From: UBA10438 sp964432155
Lineage (GTDB): Bacteria; Bacteroidota; Ignavibacteria; Kapaibacteriales; Kapaibacteriaceae
Reading direction: 5' to 3'
DNA: 64,000 bases
Assembly: GCA_964432155.1 (NCBI GenBank)
Contig: CAYSMF010000009.1
Coordinates: 19,247 to 83,246, forward strand
Below are positions 50,959 to 59,678 of the stretch, one piece after another. The position numbers and the translations under genes were made by a program. How positions within the stretch are numbered: the stretch's first letter is position 1; each line of letters opens with the position of its first letter. Below the pieces are notes generated by a model. The model searched no databases, had not been told where the DNA came from, and saw nothing but the letters and a program-made list of their open reading frames with translations.

Positions 50959-52701
50959 GTGAAAACGCGGACAGTGTCAACTTTCTTCCACAGGTCGTGG
51001 GCGCTCGTTCCGCAGCGTTCTTTGATAATCACACTCGCACTCTGCAGTTTTTTGGTTCATTCGTGTGGTGGCCACAAGTCATCACCATCTGAGAGCAGAC
51101 ATACCTTTTGCTACAATGAACCTGATGGAATCTTAAGTCTCGACCCGGCTCAGGCTTCGTACCGCAGTGCACTCTGGACCACCTCCCACCTGTTTAACGG
51201 ACTCGTGGAATTGGATTCAACGCTCACCATCGCCCCTTGCCTAGCAACGCGGTGGACCGTTGATGGGACTGGAACCGACTGGACCTTTCACCTCCGTACG
51301 GATGTGATGTTCCACGCCGATCCATGCTTTGGTGCAGCACGCACACGCCGCGTAACGGCACACGATGTAAAGTTTAGCATCGAACGTATCGTTGACGCAC
51401 GGACGAAATCAACTGGTCTGTGGGCATTCCGAACATCAATCGTTGGTGCTGATGAATTTCATCAGGCAACGCGTTTGGGACAACGAGGATCGATTTCCGG
51501 CATTACGGTGATCAATGATTCGACACTTCGAATCACGCTCACCAAGCCATTTGCTCCGTTTCTTGCAGTTCTTACCATGCCATACGGCTCGATTATTCCA
51601 AGGGAAGCGATCGAAGCGTATGGAACCGATTTTGGACGACATCCCGTTGGCACGGGCCCGTTCACCTTCGGATCCTGGAACCAAGATCGAGAGCTGACAC
51701 TCACGCGGAACACGCGGTACTTTAAGGTAGACGCTCAAGGGCGTCGGCTGCCGTATCTCGATACGGTGCTCATTTCCTTCCTCCGCGATCCGAAAAACGA
51801 GTTTCTCGAGTTTACGCGAGGTCAGTTCGACCTCGTCTCGAACGTCGATGAATCGTTTGTGCCAAGTGTCTTTGCACCAGACGGAACACTCCGTCCGCCG
51901 TACGATCGATTCCGCGTCCTGCGCACCGCCGCCAACACCGTTGAATATTACGGTATCCTCATGGACACGACGCTTCCGATGGGAAGCGCCTCACCGCTGT
52001 CGCGAAACAAGAAGCTTCGTCAGGCATTGAATTATGCCATTGATCGACATCGCTTGGTGGCCTACCTCCTTTCGGGTAGGGGGCTTCCAGCGAAAAATGG
52101 AGTTCTTCCTCCGGCCATGCCGGGATTTCAGGACTCCGTGCGTGGGTATCGGTACGATCCCGAGCTCGCACGTCGATTACTGGCTGAAGCAGGATACCCA
52201 AATGGACGTGGCCTTCCGACGCTGATGCTTCAGCTCGGGAACAGCCAACGTACCGCATCTATTGCGGAAGCGATTCAAGCACAGTGGAAGGATATCGGCG
52301 TCAACGTCGAACTCCGTCAAGTAGATTTCCCGCAGCACCTATCAATGGTGCGCAATGGCGATCTCGCCCTGTGGCGAACAAGTTGGATTGGCGATTATCC
52401 CGATCCCGAGAATTTCCTCGCCTTGTTCATTCACGACAACATTGCGCCGAACGGACCCAACACAACCCGTATCGACCGTCGTGATCTCGACTCGCTCTAT
52501 GCCTTGGCACTTTCGCCAACGCTCACGTTCGATGAACGTGCCGCACTCTATCATCGCATGGAACACATCGTGGTGGAAGAATCCCCGTGGATCTTCCTCT
52601 ACTACCACGTTGTCCTTCGTGTGATGAATCCCCGCGTTAAGGGGCTAACCCTTGACGGCTCCGATCGCCTGATCCTCGAGACGGTTTCGAAGGGCGGCTG
52701 A
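50959..52701 (+). CDS. Family 5 extracellular solute (peptide/nickel)-binding lipoprotein
   Basis: The protein has 580 residues and begins at a GTG. The signal ends in a lipobox at 'FLVHSC'. The body matches SBP family 5 (DppA/OppA/NikA type): 'LDPAQASYRSALWTTSHLFNGL', 'VTAHDVKFSIERI', 'HPVGTGPFTFGSWN', 'NKKLRQALNYAIDRHRL', 'GNSQRTASIAEAIQAQWKDIGV' and 'WIGDYPDPENFLALF'. No ABC permease or ATPase genes are adjacent, so its partner transporter is elsewhere or it acts as a receptor. It is divergent from the metal-efflux operon. Confidence 0.92.
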   Translation: MKTRTVSTFFHRSWALVPQRSLIITLALCSFLVHSCGGHKSSPSESRHTFCYNEPDGILSLDPAQASYRSALWTTSHLFNGLVELDSTLTIAPCLATRWTVDGTGTDWTFHLRTDVMFHADPCFGAARTRRVTAHDVKFSIERIVDARTKSTGLWAFRTSIVGADEFHQATRLGQRGSISGITVINDSTLRITLTKPFAPFLAVLTMPYGSIIPREAIEAYGTDFGRHPVGTGPFTFGSWNQDRELTLTRNTRYFKVDAQGRRLPYLDTVLISFLRDPKNEFLEFTRGQFDLVSNVDESFVPSVFAPDGTLRPPYDRFRVLRTAANTVEYYGILMDTTLPMGSASPLSRNKKLRQALNYAIDRHRLVAYLLSGRGLPAKNGVLPPAMPGFQDSVRGYRYDPELARRLLAEAGYPNGRGLPTLMLQLGNSQRTASIAEAIQAQWKDIGVNVELRQVDFPQHLSMVRNGDLALWRTSWIGDYPDPENFLALFIHDNIAPNGPNTTRIDRRDLDSLYALALSPTLTFDERAALYHRMEHIVVEESPWIFLYYHVVLRVMNPRVKGLTLDGSDRLILETVSKGG

Positions 52702-52735
52702 TCGTTTTTTACTCACGACAATAGGAGGCATGCTG

Positions 52736-53632
52736 ATGCTACGACAGACCGGCTTGTCGCTCCTGTGCGTCATGTTCACGCTTGTCTTCGCCGCCTCGTC
52801 TGTGGTGACCCTTCCGCTGGAAGCAGCGGTTCGCACCAAGTCGTTGGCAAAGAAAGCTTCGAGCAAGAAGAAGAAAAAGCGTTCTTCACGAAGCTCGAAG
52901 TGCTCACCTGCTGCTCGCGCAGTAGGCAAGAAGCAAGCGATTGATCTCGTTAGCTCCCAAAGTCCAGAACTCTGTCGCCTCACCGGCATGGAATACAAGG
53001 CAGGATCGGAAGATCTCGCCGACATTTCGGCCATCATGGCGGCTGATGGAGAAATCCTGGGCGAAGCATCAAACGTTCGTGAACTCCAGTATCAGCAAGG
53101 TGAAGACCTCGCCGAACTCGAGCGCGAAGACGATGTGACGGTTGATATCGATGCATTCACATCACTCTGGCTCAGCTACGTTGACCAAGAGGGTGGAACG
53201 ATGACCGAAGGAGGCATCCCGAAGCAGAAGGTAATCGACGTTGTTATGGACTGGCTTGGTACACGGTACCAGTACGGTGGTATGACGCGCGGTGGCATTG
53301 ACTGCTCGGCATTTACCCGCATGATCTTTGAGACAACATCAAAGGTTACGCTCCCACGCAGCGCTGCTCAGCAGTCGACCGTAGGGAAGACCGTATCAAA
53401 GCGATCCGAGCTTCAATTCGGAGACCTCGTGTTCTTCAACACACGCCGTCGCGTTGCTGTTGGCCACGTTGGCATCTATCTGGGCGATGATCTCTTTGCC
53501 CACTCTTCGTCACGCTACGGCGTTACGATCTCGTCGCTGAAGTCGACGTATTACGGAAAGCGCCTTATCGGTGCTCGCCGCTTGACAGAAGCCGACATGG
53601 CACAGTTGAGCGGAGACACGGCAAGGCATTGA
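52736..53632 (+). CDS. Secreted NlpC/P60 (C40) cell-wall hydrolase
   Basis: The protein has 298 residues. AGGAGG at 52723-52728 is seven bases from the ATG at 52736 but only one from the ATG at 52730, which decides the start. A signal peptide is followed by a Lys/Ser/Arg-rich stretch (KKASSKKKKKRSSRSSK), an acidic middle, and a C-terminal NlpC/P60 domain with catalytic C190 (GGIDCSAFT) and H244 (VGHVGIYLG). It likely cleaves D-Glu-diaminopimelate bonds in peptidoglycan. The basic linker may bind the cell wall. The gene ends at the repeat region and terminator 53643-53796. Confidence 0.92.
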   Translation: MLRQTGLSLLCVMFTLVFAASSVVTLPLEAAVRTKSLAKKASSKKKKKRSSRSSKCSPAARAVGKKQAIDLVSSQSPELCRLTGMEYKAGSEDLADISAIMAADGEILGEASNVRELQYQQGEDLAELEREDDVTVDIDAFTSLWLSYVDQEGGTMTEGGIPKQKVIDVVMDWLGTRYQYGGMTRGGIDCSAFTRMIFETTSKVTLPRSAAQQSTVGKTVSKRSELQFGDLVFFNTRRRVAVGHVGIYLGDDLFAHSSSRYGVTISSLKSTYYGKRLIGARRLTEADMAQLSGDTARH

Positions 53633-53642
53633 GATGTGGTCA

Positions 53643-53738
53643 CCCTTCGCTTCGCTCGGGTGATGACGCTCGGGTGCCTGCTCATAGTGACACGAAGGAG
53701 CCTGCCCTGAGCGAAGCGAAGGGGCGCCCGTACGGGTT
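53643..53738. repeat. Dispersed-repeat cluster with long inverted arms
   Basis: CCCTTCGCTTCGCTCGGG (53643-53660) is nearly the reverse complement of CCCTGAGCGAAGCGAAGGG (53705-53723). Between them lies an ACGAAGGAGCCTGCCC segment. The right end, CGCCCGTACGGGTT (53725-53738), is identical to part of the repeat array near 41.5 kb. The element is non-coding and follows the hydrolase gene directly. Confidence 0.75.
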
Positions 53739-53765
53739 GCGAATGTGATTATCGAAATGCATTTC

Positions 53766-53806
53766 GAGCGGTGTGCGCCTTTGGCGCGCACCGCTCGTTT
53801 CGTTTT
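53766..53806 (+). terminator. Terminator after the NlpC/P60 gene
   Basis: A 14-bp stem (53766-53779 with 53783-53796, one G-T wobble) with a TTT loop is followed by GTTTCGTTTT. It lies between the plus-strand hydrolase and the convergent RNase R gene. Confidence 0.82.
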
Positions 53807-53817
53807 GGGGAATGGGC

Positions 53818-56046
53818 TTACGATTCCCGGCTGCGACGCTTTACGCCACGACCATACTTTGCGGTAGCATCCGTAGGTGTGACGTCGATGATGACGTCAG
53901 CGCCGGTTTGGTCTTGCGAGAGTTCGAGGTCGATCATGCGTTTCTTGATGTCTGCACGAACGATGCGTACGCGCATGCGAGCCCCGTAGCGGAAGACGCG
54001 CTTCGAGTTACGTCCAACCAAGCGCATACGTCGCTCATCGAACACGTAGTAGTCGTCACTGAGGTCGCGAATGTGGAGTAGACCTTCGATGCTGAGTTCT
54101 TCGATGGTGACGAACACACCGAACTGCGCAACGCCGGTGATATAGCCAACATAGTCTTTGCCGATGTGTTCGCGCGCGAGGATGGTTTGCGCACATTTGA
54201 TCGATGCACGTTCTGCTTCGACCGACGTCCGCTCGGTTGCCGAGCATTGGTCGCCGAGCGCACCTGCGACGCGTTGCAATGTTTTCCAACGATCGGTCGA
54301 TGGCTTCCCGAGCGCGTACTCTTTGAGCACGCGGTGTACGAAGAGATCGGGGTAGCGTCGGATCGGCGAGGTAAAGTGCGCGTAGTCCGTGAATCCAAGT
54401 CCGTAGTGACCGATGTTGAAGTCGCCATAGATGGCTTTCGACATTGATCGTAACAGCAAGGTGTTGATCACAGGTTTCTCGACGCGATCGGCGGCTTGTT
54501 GCAAGATGGCATTAATGTGTGCAGGTGTGATGGTGCCCGATGGTACCGACACGCCAAGTGCACGCACGACGCTGAGCGCTACGCCAAGCTTTTCACGATC
54601 TGGTTTGTCGTGCACACGGTAGATGTATGGCGGTAGCTGTTTGCTGCGCCACTCCTTCTTGAGGGCGTGCAAATGCTCGGCAACACAGCGATTAGCTGCA
54701 AGCATACACTCTTCGACAAGTGATGTAGCATCGGTGCGTGTCTTCACCACGGCAGCGATGGGCATCATCGCGTCGTCGAGGATGAACGATGTTTCTTGCG
54801 TCTCGAAATCAATACCGCCTGTCTTCATGCGGTTGGTGTACAGCGTGCGTGACAATCCATGCAGTGCATGTACGAGGTCCTTGTGGTCACCTTCGCCGGT
54901 ATCGATGATCGTCTGCACTTCTTCATACGTGAAGCGACGCTTCGATTCGATCAATGTCTCTTCAATGCGATACGATGTGCGAGTCCCGTTCGGTGAGAAC
55001 GTCATGAATACCGAAAACGCAAAGCGTGGTTTGTTTGGGACGAGCGAGCACACGTTGTTCGAGAGGTGTTCGGGCAACATCGGCACAACACCATCAACCA
55101 GATACGTTGAGTTGCCGCGCTTCTGAGCCTCTGCATCGAGAGCTGTGCCCTCGCGCACGTAGTGCGATACGTCGGCGATGTGAACGCCGAGCTCAACTGA
55201 TCCGTCATCGTGCTGTACGAGCGAGAGTGCATCGTCGAAATCGCGCGCGTTCACAGGATCAATCGTGATGATAAGGTCCTTCGTGCAATCTCGACGTCCC
55301 TCGGGCGCGATAGCTGAGGGTTCTTCGGCAATCCGTGCTTCGTCTTCGACGACGTCGGGGAAGTGCTCCGGAAGACGGAACTCTTTGCGTACGGCTGCAA
55401 ACTCAACAGCAGCCTTACCTGATCGACCCACAACTTCCGTGACGGCAGCTTCTGGAGCAGCGTTCGCGTGCTCCCACTTTACAAATGATGCGAGAATCTT
55501 ATCACCAGGTTTCGCCCCATTGATATTCTTCTCAGCAATCAGAAAGTCAACGTGATACTTGGGCTCATCTGGTAGGAGGTAGTAGAATGTTCCATCGTAA
55601 TCGAGCGTACCGGCGATGACGTGCTCTGCGCGCTCAAGCACGGAGACAACTTCGCCCCGTACCTTGCGATCCTTCGGGATTGCATGGGGCTTGACGATAA
55701 CCGTGTCCCCGTCAAGCGCGGTATGCATATGCTGACGTCGCACGTGGATCACTGGGAGCTCCACATCATTCGTGCGCACAGTTGCATGCTCGTGATAGAT
55801 CGATAGCATGCCACGAATGCCCGTATTCTGCACCACAGTGAGCGAGAATCGACGTCTGCTATGCGCGACGATGGTGCCTTCGTCAGCCATCAGACTCAGT
55901 AACTCGCGCATGTGGTCGTACTCTTCCGTTCCCGACCGCACACGAAGCCGCTTCGACAACTCGAGCAACGAGAGTGGCGTTAGCGACGATGAGAGCATCT
56001 CGAGGATCTCTGCTCGGAGGTCGCGATAGGTAGTCATACGTTTCAT
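53818..56046 (-). CDS. rnr: Ribonuclease R
   Basis: The protein has 742 residues. The N-terminal winged-helix and cold-shock domains precede an RNB nuclease core with the catalytic Asp cluster in 'TIDPVNARDFDDAL' and 'IADVSHYVREGTALD'. A C-terminal S1 domain (GYITGVAQFGVFVTIEELS) and a basic tail (KYGRGVKRRSRES) follow. It degrades structured RNA 3'-5'. The start is either 56046 (MKRMTTYRD) or 56037; both fall just after the end of the DtxR-type gene, so rnr belongs to the TonB-DtxR operon. Confidence 0.95.
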   Translation of the reverse strand: MKRMTTYRDLRAEILEMLSSSLTPLSLLELSKRLRVRSGTEEYDHMRELLSLMADEGTIVAHSRRRFSLTVVQNTGIRGMLSIYHEHATVRTNDVELPVIHVRRQHMHTALDGDTVIVKPHAIPKDRKVRGEVVSVLERAEHVIAGTLDYDGTFYYLLPDEPKYHVDFLIAEKNINGAKPGDKILASFVKWEHANAAPEAAVTEVVGRSGKAAVEFAAVRKEFRLPEHFPDVVEDEARIAEEPSAIAPEGRRDCTKDLIITIDPVNARDFDDALSLVQHDDGSVELGVHIADVSHYVREGTALDAEAQKRGNSTYLVDGVVPMLPEHLSNNVCSLVPNKPRFAFSVFMTFSPNGTRTSYRIEETLIESKRRFTYEEVQTIIDTGEGDHKDLVHALHGLSRTLYTNRMKTGGIDFETQETSFILDDAMMPIAAVVKTRTDATSLVEECMLAANRCVAEHLHALKKEWRSKQLPPYIYRVHDKPDREKLGVALSVVRALGVSVPSGTITPAHINAILQQAADRVEKPVINTLLLRSMSKAIYGDFNIGHYGLGFTDYAHFTSPIRRYPDLFVHRVLKEYALGKPSTDRWKTLQRVAGALGDQCSATERTSVEAERASIKCAQTILAREHIGKDYVGYITGVAQFGVFVTIEELSIEGLLHIRDLSDDYYVFDERRMRLVGRNSKRVFRYGARMRVRIVRADIKKRMIDLELSQDQTGADVIIDVTPTDATAKYGRGVKRRSRES

Positions 56047-56056
56047 GGGTGCAATA

Positions 56057-56713
56057 TCAAGACAATTCAATGAAGATGTTCTCGGTGAACTCGCGAGGTA
56101 CCGTGATCCGTCGCTGCGAGCCAGTCAGACGGACCGTACACGTCTGAGGAGTTGATGCTACAACGTCGATACAGCTGCCGATGCCAAGTGTGCGAGACGA
56201 AAGAAAGGTGAGTAAATCGCGGCGTGAACTGTTAACTCTGCGAATCGTGACAGTCGTGGACTTGGGCACATCAGCCAACGTCCGTGATGGTGACGGCGGC
56301 ATGTACCCATCGCGCGTGGGAATTGGATCGCCGTGAGGATCGTAGAGTGGATTCCCTAGGACTGTGGTGATCCGATCTTCAAACTCTTCACTGATGTAGT
56401 GTTCGAGGCGCTCGGCTTCGTCATGTACATCTGCCCAGTCGTAGCCAAGTGCAGTAGCGAGGTACGTCTCGATCAATCGGTGATGACGTATCATCTCGAG
56501 AGCGATTGTGCGTCCGCTTGGTGTGAGTGCTACGCCATAGTATGACTGATGTTCGATCAAGTCGAGATCTGCAAGCTTCTTCATCATCGAGGTCACAGAT
56601 GCAGGCTGGACGTCAAGAGCCTGAGCAATGCGTGTTGTAGGGACGCGTGTATGGTCCGCCGTGAGAAGATAGATCGTCTTCAGGTAGTCCTGCATTGCCT
56701 GTGTGAGATTCAT
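56057..56713 (-). CDS. DtxR/MntR-family metal-dependent transcriptional regulator
   Basis: The protein has 218 residues. I start it at 56713 because the ATG then overlaps the TonB receptor stop as ATGA. The N-terminal winged helix 'TTRIAQALDVQPASVTSMMKKLADLDLIEH' is split around the recognition helix (residues ~25-55), followed by the dimerisation/metal domain 'HRLIETYLATALGYDWADVHDEAERLEHYISEEFEDRI' in pieces. The FeoA/SH3-like third domain is at the C-terminus. With Fe or Mn bound, such proteins repress uptake genes. The palindrome at 59034-59047 is its likely operator. Confidence 0.92.
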   Translation of the reverse strand: MNLTQAMQDYLKTIYLLTADHTRVPTTRIAQALDVQPASVTSMMKKLADLDLIEHQSYYGVALTPSGRTIALEMIRHHRLIETYLATALGYDWADVHDEAERLEHYISEEFEDRITTVLGNPLYDPHGDPIPTRDGYMPPSPSRTLADVPKSTTVTIRRVNSSRRDLLTFLSSRTLGIGSCIDVVASTPQTCTVRLTGSQRRITVPREFTENIFIELS

Positions 56714-59025
56714 TGCCATGTTACTCCTATCGTGCACGAGATCGTTCGGGGACGCATCGGTCCGTAGATGTATGCAGCGTCGCGCTGTGCTCCTCGCTCG
56801 AGATCACGCTGATACGCATTGAAGATGTTTACTACACCTAGCCCGATACGTAGACTGAGGTCGCTAAGATTGATGTTGTAACTGCCTTGAAGGCCGATGT
56901 CTGTGAACCATGGAGTACGAACGCGTTCAATGAGTCGTTCATTCACGACCCACATCGGACCGGTTAGCACGCAGGAGGCATTTACGGTGAGCGTCTCAAT
57001 CGGTGTCCATGTTGCAATCGTCGACGCATAGATATCCGGTGTACGAAGAATCTCTGGCGTGGACACGATTCGACCATCCTCTCCTTCAGCGACAACTTGG
57101 GCGGTAGCATATCGCGCGTATTGCATCGTGAGTGACGCCGTCAGTTCGAATAGACGAGCTCGTGCATACCGCAATTCGAGATTCACTCCAGCAACGTATG
57201 ATGCATCCCCATTTGTCTTTCGGGCAACAGATGCGATGCTTCCGGGTAACGTATCTGGAGTGAGCGCGATGACGAATGGTGCATTCAAAAGCGTCGCAAA
57301 GAAATCCGCGGTCACACCAAGAGCCGCCTCAGGTGTCGATGATGTGCCGTCGAGAGATACCGTCACGCTATGTGAGTGTTCAGGACGTAGGCTCGGGTCG
57401 AGTCGAATCAACCGTGCGACGCCTTGCAACGTTGAGATGTGCAGGTCTTCATCGAATGCCTGGGGTCCGCGAAAGCCAGTCGCGTAGGACGAGCGCAGCT
57501 GCCAGACATCGCTGATACGACCGATAATCGACAGACGTGGATTGACGACTGCAAATGTTCTGTGAAGTTCTTCTCGTGAATCAACATCAAACGCATATGT
57601 TCCGTCGATGCGAAGTACGTCGGCGCGTAGACCTACCGCTACAGAGAGTGGCGAAGATGGAGCAAGTTGGATCTGGACATATGAGCCAACATCTGTGGTG
57701 CGCTGATCGATACGACGTGAAAACCCGCGCATGACGTCACTGACAGCGTTGTGCTGAACCTCAGTGCCGGCAGTTACGAGCAGGGGTAGATCTAACAAGG
57801 ACCAAGCGCGCGTGCTGACTTGCATGCCAATAACGCCAGTACCATCCGTTGTGGTGCCGAAGAATGTTGCTGCTCGTTCAGCCATCGCAGGATCACCACC
57901 GGTTCCTCCATAGTAGCTTGCACGTTGAATCAACCGACCAGATGCATATGTGCTGAATCGAGATGCCATATCATCAAATGCATGCTCATACGATAGCGTG
58001 CCTCCGGCGATTGCGTGATCAAGTTGTTCGGCGATATCAGCCTCGTAGGGTGGGCGATCAAAGAGGTTGCCACCGCGTCGAAACTCACGAATCCAGTGTG
58101 CATCCGCAGTGAAGCGATCGCGATCCGACGACTCGTGCACAGCCCGAAGTCCGCCCGATGTTGTTCTCATGCGTGGAAGTTCGCTGTAGGTGTCACCGTT
58201 ATGATCGTATGCAGAACGATCTCGAGTAACACCGAATACTGTTATGCCGCTTCGCATATCAAGCGATGTCCAGCTTCCACGTAACGATAGCATAGCGTCG
58301 GGATTACGTCCGTTTATCCACGAGCCGTTCGTTTGTGCAGAGAACGAGGTGGTCGTTGGATCACGAGGAATGATGTTGATTGTTCCAGCAATCGCACCAG
58401 CTCCATACAGTGCACTCCCAGCGCCGCGCACAACTTCAATACGATCTATCATCTCTGTTGGGATATGTTCTAAACCGTACACTCCAGCAAGTGACGAGAA
58501 GACAGGTCGTGAATCGATGAGGAGCTGTGTATACGGACCTTGTAAACCATTTAGGCGCACTTGTGTAAAGCCGCAGTTCTGGCAGTTATTCTCCAGTCGC
58601 AAGCCTGGTTGAAATGACAAACCCTCAGCAAGAGAGAGTGCCTGAACGGCACGTAGCGCGTCTCGTTCGGTAACAGTGACGAGCATTGGTGCTTCGTCGC
58701 GCGACTGTTCGGACCGCGATGCTGTGACCGTAATTCCTCGCGCATCGAACACGCGCGGAGTAAGCAGCACAGCTAGTGTATCGAACGCGTTGTGCACAAC
58801 AAGCGTGTCGATCCGGCTTGCATATCCGAGCATTGTTGTCTTCACCACAACGGTATCACCAGCGAAGCGGACGAGGGCTCGCCCGTATCTGTCTGTGATA
58901 GCCCCTTCGGTATCAATCGTCACTTTCGCACCCCGGATCACGCGCAGTGACTCGGCATCCCGCACAATGATCGTCACATCAGGTGTGCGCGCAGTGAGGA
59001 AGAAACAGAGCAGAAGAGCAACCAT
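56710..59025 (-). CDS. TonB-dependent outer-membrane receptor, probably for a metal complex
   Basis: The protein has 771 residues. It begins with a short signal, a carboxypeptidase-D-like regulatory domain ('VRDAESLRVIRGAKVTID'), then a plug domain (~95-215) with 'ENNCQNCGFTQVRLNGLQGP' and 'LIDSRPVFSSLAGVYGLE', and a 22-strand barrel ending 'RTISCTIGVTWQ'. The CQNC motif is shared with a set of Bacteroidota receptors near metal regulators and cobalamin/metal genes. The first ATG is at 59025; a TTG at 59031 would also be in frame. Coupling to a DtxR regulator and the operator upstream suggest Fe or Mn acquisition. Confidence 0.9.
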   Translation of the reverse strand: MVALLLCFFLTARTPDVTIIVRDAESLRVIRGAKVTIDTEGAITDRYGRALVRFAGDTVVVKTTMLGYASRIDTLVVHNAFDTLAVLLTPRVFDARGITVTASRSEQSRDEAPMLVTVTERDALRAVQALSLAEGLSFQPGLRLENNCQNCGFTQVRLNGLQGPYTQLLIDSRPVFSSLAGVYGLEHIPTEMIDRIEVVRGAGSALYGAGAIAGTINIIPRDPTTTSFSAQTNGSWINGRNPDAMLSLRGSWTSLDMRSGITVFGVTRDRSAYDHNGDTYSELPRMRTTSGGLRAVHESSDRDRFTADAHWIREFRRGGNLFDRPPYEADIAEQLDHAIAGGTLSYEHAFDDMASRFSTYASGRLIQRASYYGGTGGDPAMAERAATFFGTTTDGTGVIGMQVSTRAWSLLDLPLLVTAGTEVQHNAVSDVMRGFSRRIDQRTTDVGSYVQIQLAPSSPLSVAVGLRADVLRIDGTYAFDVDSREELHRTFAVVNPRLSIIGRISDVWQLRSSYATGFRGPQAFDEDLHISTLQGVARLIRLDPSLRPEHSHSVTVSLDGTSSTPEAALGVTADFFATLLNAPFVIALTPDTLPGSIASVARKTNGDASYVAGVNLELRYARARLFELTASLTMQYARYATAQVVAEGEDGRIVSTPEILRTPDIYASTIATWTPIETLTVNASCVLTGPMWVVNERLIERVRTPWFTDIGLQGSYNINLSDLSLRIGLGVVNIFNAYQRDLERGAQRDAAYIYGPMRPRTISCTIGVTWQ

Positions 59026-59028
59026 GCA

Positions 59029-59047
59029 CAAAGTTAGACATGTCTAA
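59029..59047 (-). promoter_or_regulatory. Promoter -7 element overlapped by a perfect palindromic operator of DtxR type
   Basis: The 14-bp perfect palindrome TTAGACATGTCTAA (59034-59047) overlaps the minus-strand -7 element TAACTTTG (59029-59036). The ATG of the TonB receptor is at 59025, so the transcript is nearly leaderless and a bound repressor would cover the promoter. The form resembles DtxR/MntR-family half-sites, and the operon encodes such a regulator. Confidence 0.75.
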
Positions 59048-59165
59048 AAATAATGTGCTGATATTCGCTTGCTCGTTCCGCATGGTGCTTTGCGAGGATG
59101 TCTATACGGCATCACTCGCACAAGGAAACGCCTTGTGATCTCGCCGTGATGTCTGATATTCGAAC

Positions 59166-59678
59166 ATGATACGTTTCGGAATTCTTCTGTTGCTTCTATC
59201 GACAGTCGCACTTGCTCAGGATGACCTACAGGACGTCCTGCAGGAGCTGTTTGGCAAGGGGCTCAATGCATTTAACAAGGGACAGTATGCCGAGGCGGTA
59301 GAGCTGTACTCACGGGCAATTGCCTTGGATAGTATCAGCACAAACGTGCGTTTCAATCGTGCAACAGCGTACATGCGTATGGGGCGATATGGCGAGGCGA
59401 AGGACGATCTCGACCGTATCCTCGCGGTACGTCCGGAGTTGCTCAATGCCCGCATGCAACGCGCTGTGGTACAGGCGGAGATGGGTCTGCTCGTGCATGC
59501 AATGGACGACGTAACGTCGGTGATTCAGCAGGATAGTGCATTTCCTAAGGCGTACCTCTTCCGTGCGCGTGTGCGGCGCATGCTTGGCACCGATCCTCGT
59601 GTGGTGTGCGAGGACCTTCGTGAAGCGCTGAAGCTTGGCGATAGTACCGCACTGCGATTCATGCAGGGGTGTCAATAG
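59166..59678 (+). CDS. Secreted TPR protein
   Basis: The protein has 170 residues with a signal peptide (to VALAQD). It has about three tetratricopeptide repeats: 'LFGKGLNAFNKGQYAEAVEL', 'VRFNRATAYMRMGRYGEA', 'AYLFRARVRRMLGTD'. Such short periplasmic TPR proteins act as adaptors. The next gene starts immediately after its stop. It is separated by 140 bases from the divergent TonB operon; that gap contains the DtxR operator close to the receptor and nothing else I recognise. Confidence 0.82.
   Translation: MIRFGILLLLLSTVALAQDDLQDVLQELFGKGLNAFNKGQYAEAVELYSRAIALDSISTNVRFNRATAYMRMGRYGEAKDDLDRILAVRPELLNARMQRAVVQAEMGLLVHAMDDVTSVIQQDSAFPKAYLFRARVRRMLGTDPRVVCEDLREALKLGDSTALRFMQGCQ

Noticed and set aside
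59026..59031. TTG start for the TonB receptor
   Set aside because: An ATG six bases downstream in the same frame gives an equally good signal sequence and fits the promoter position.
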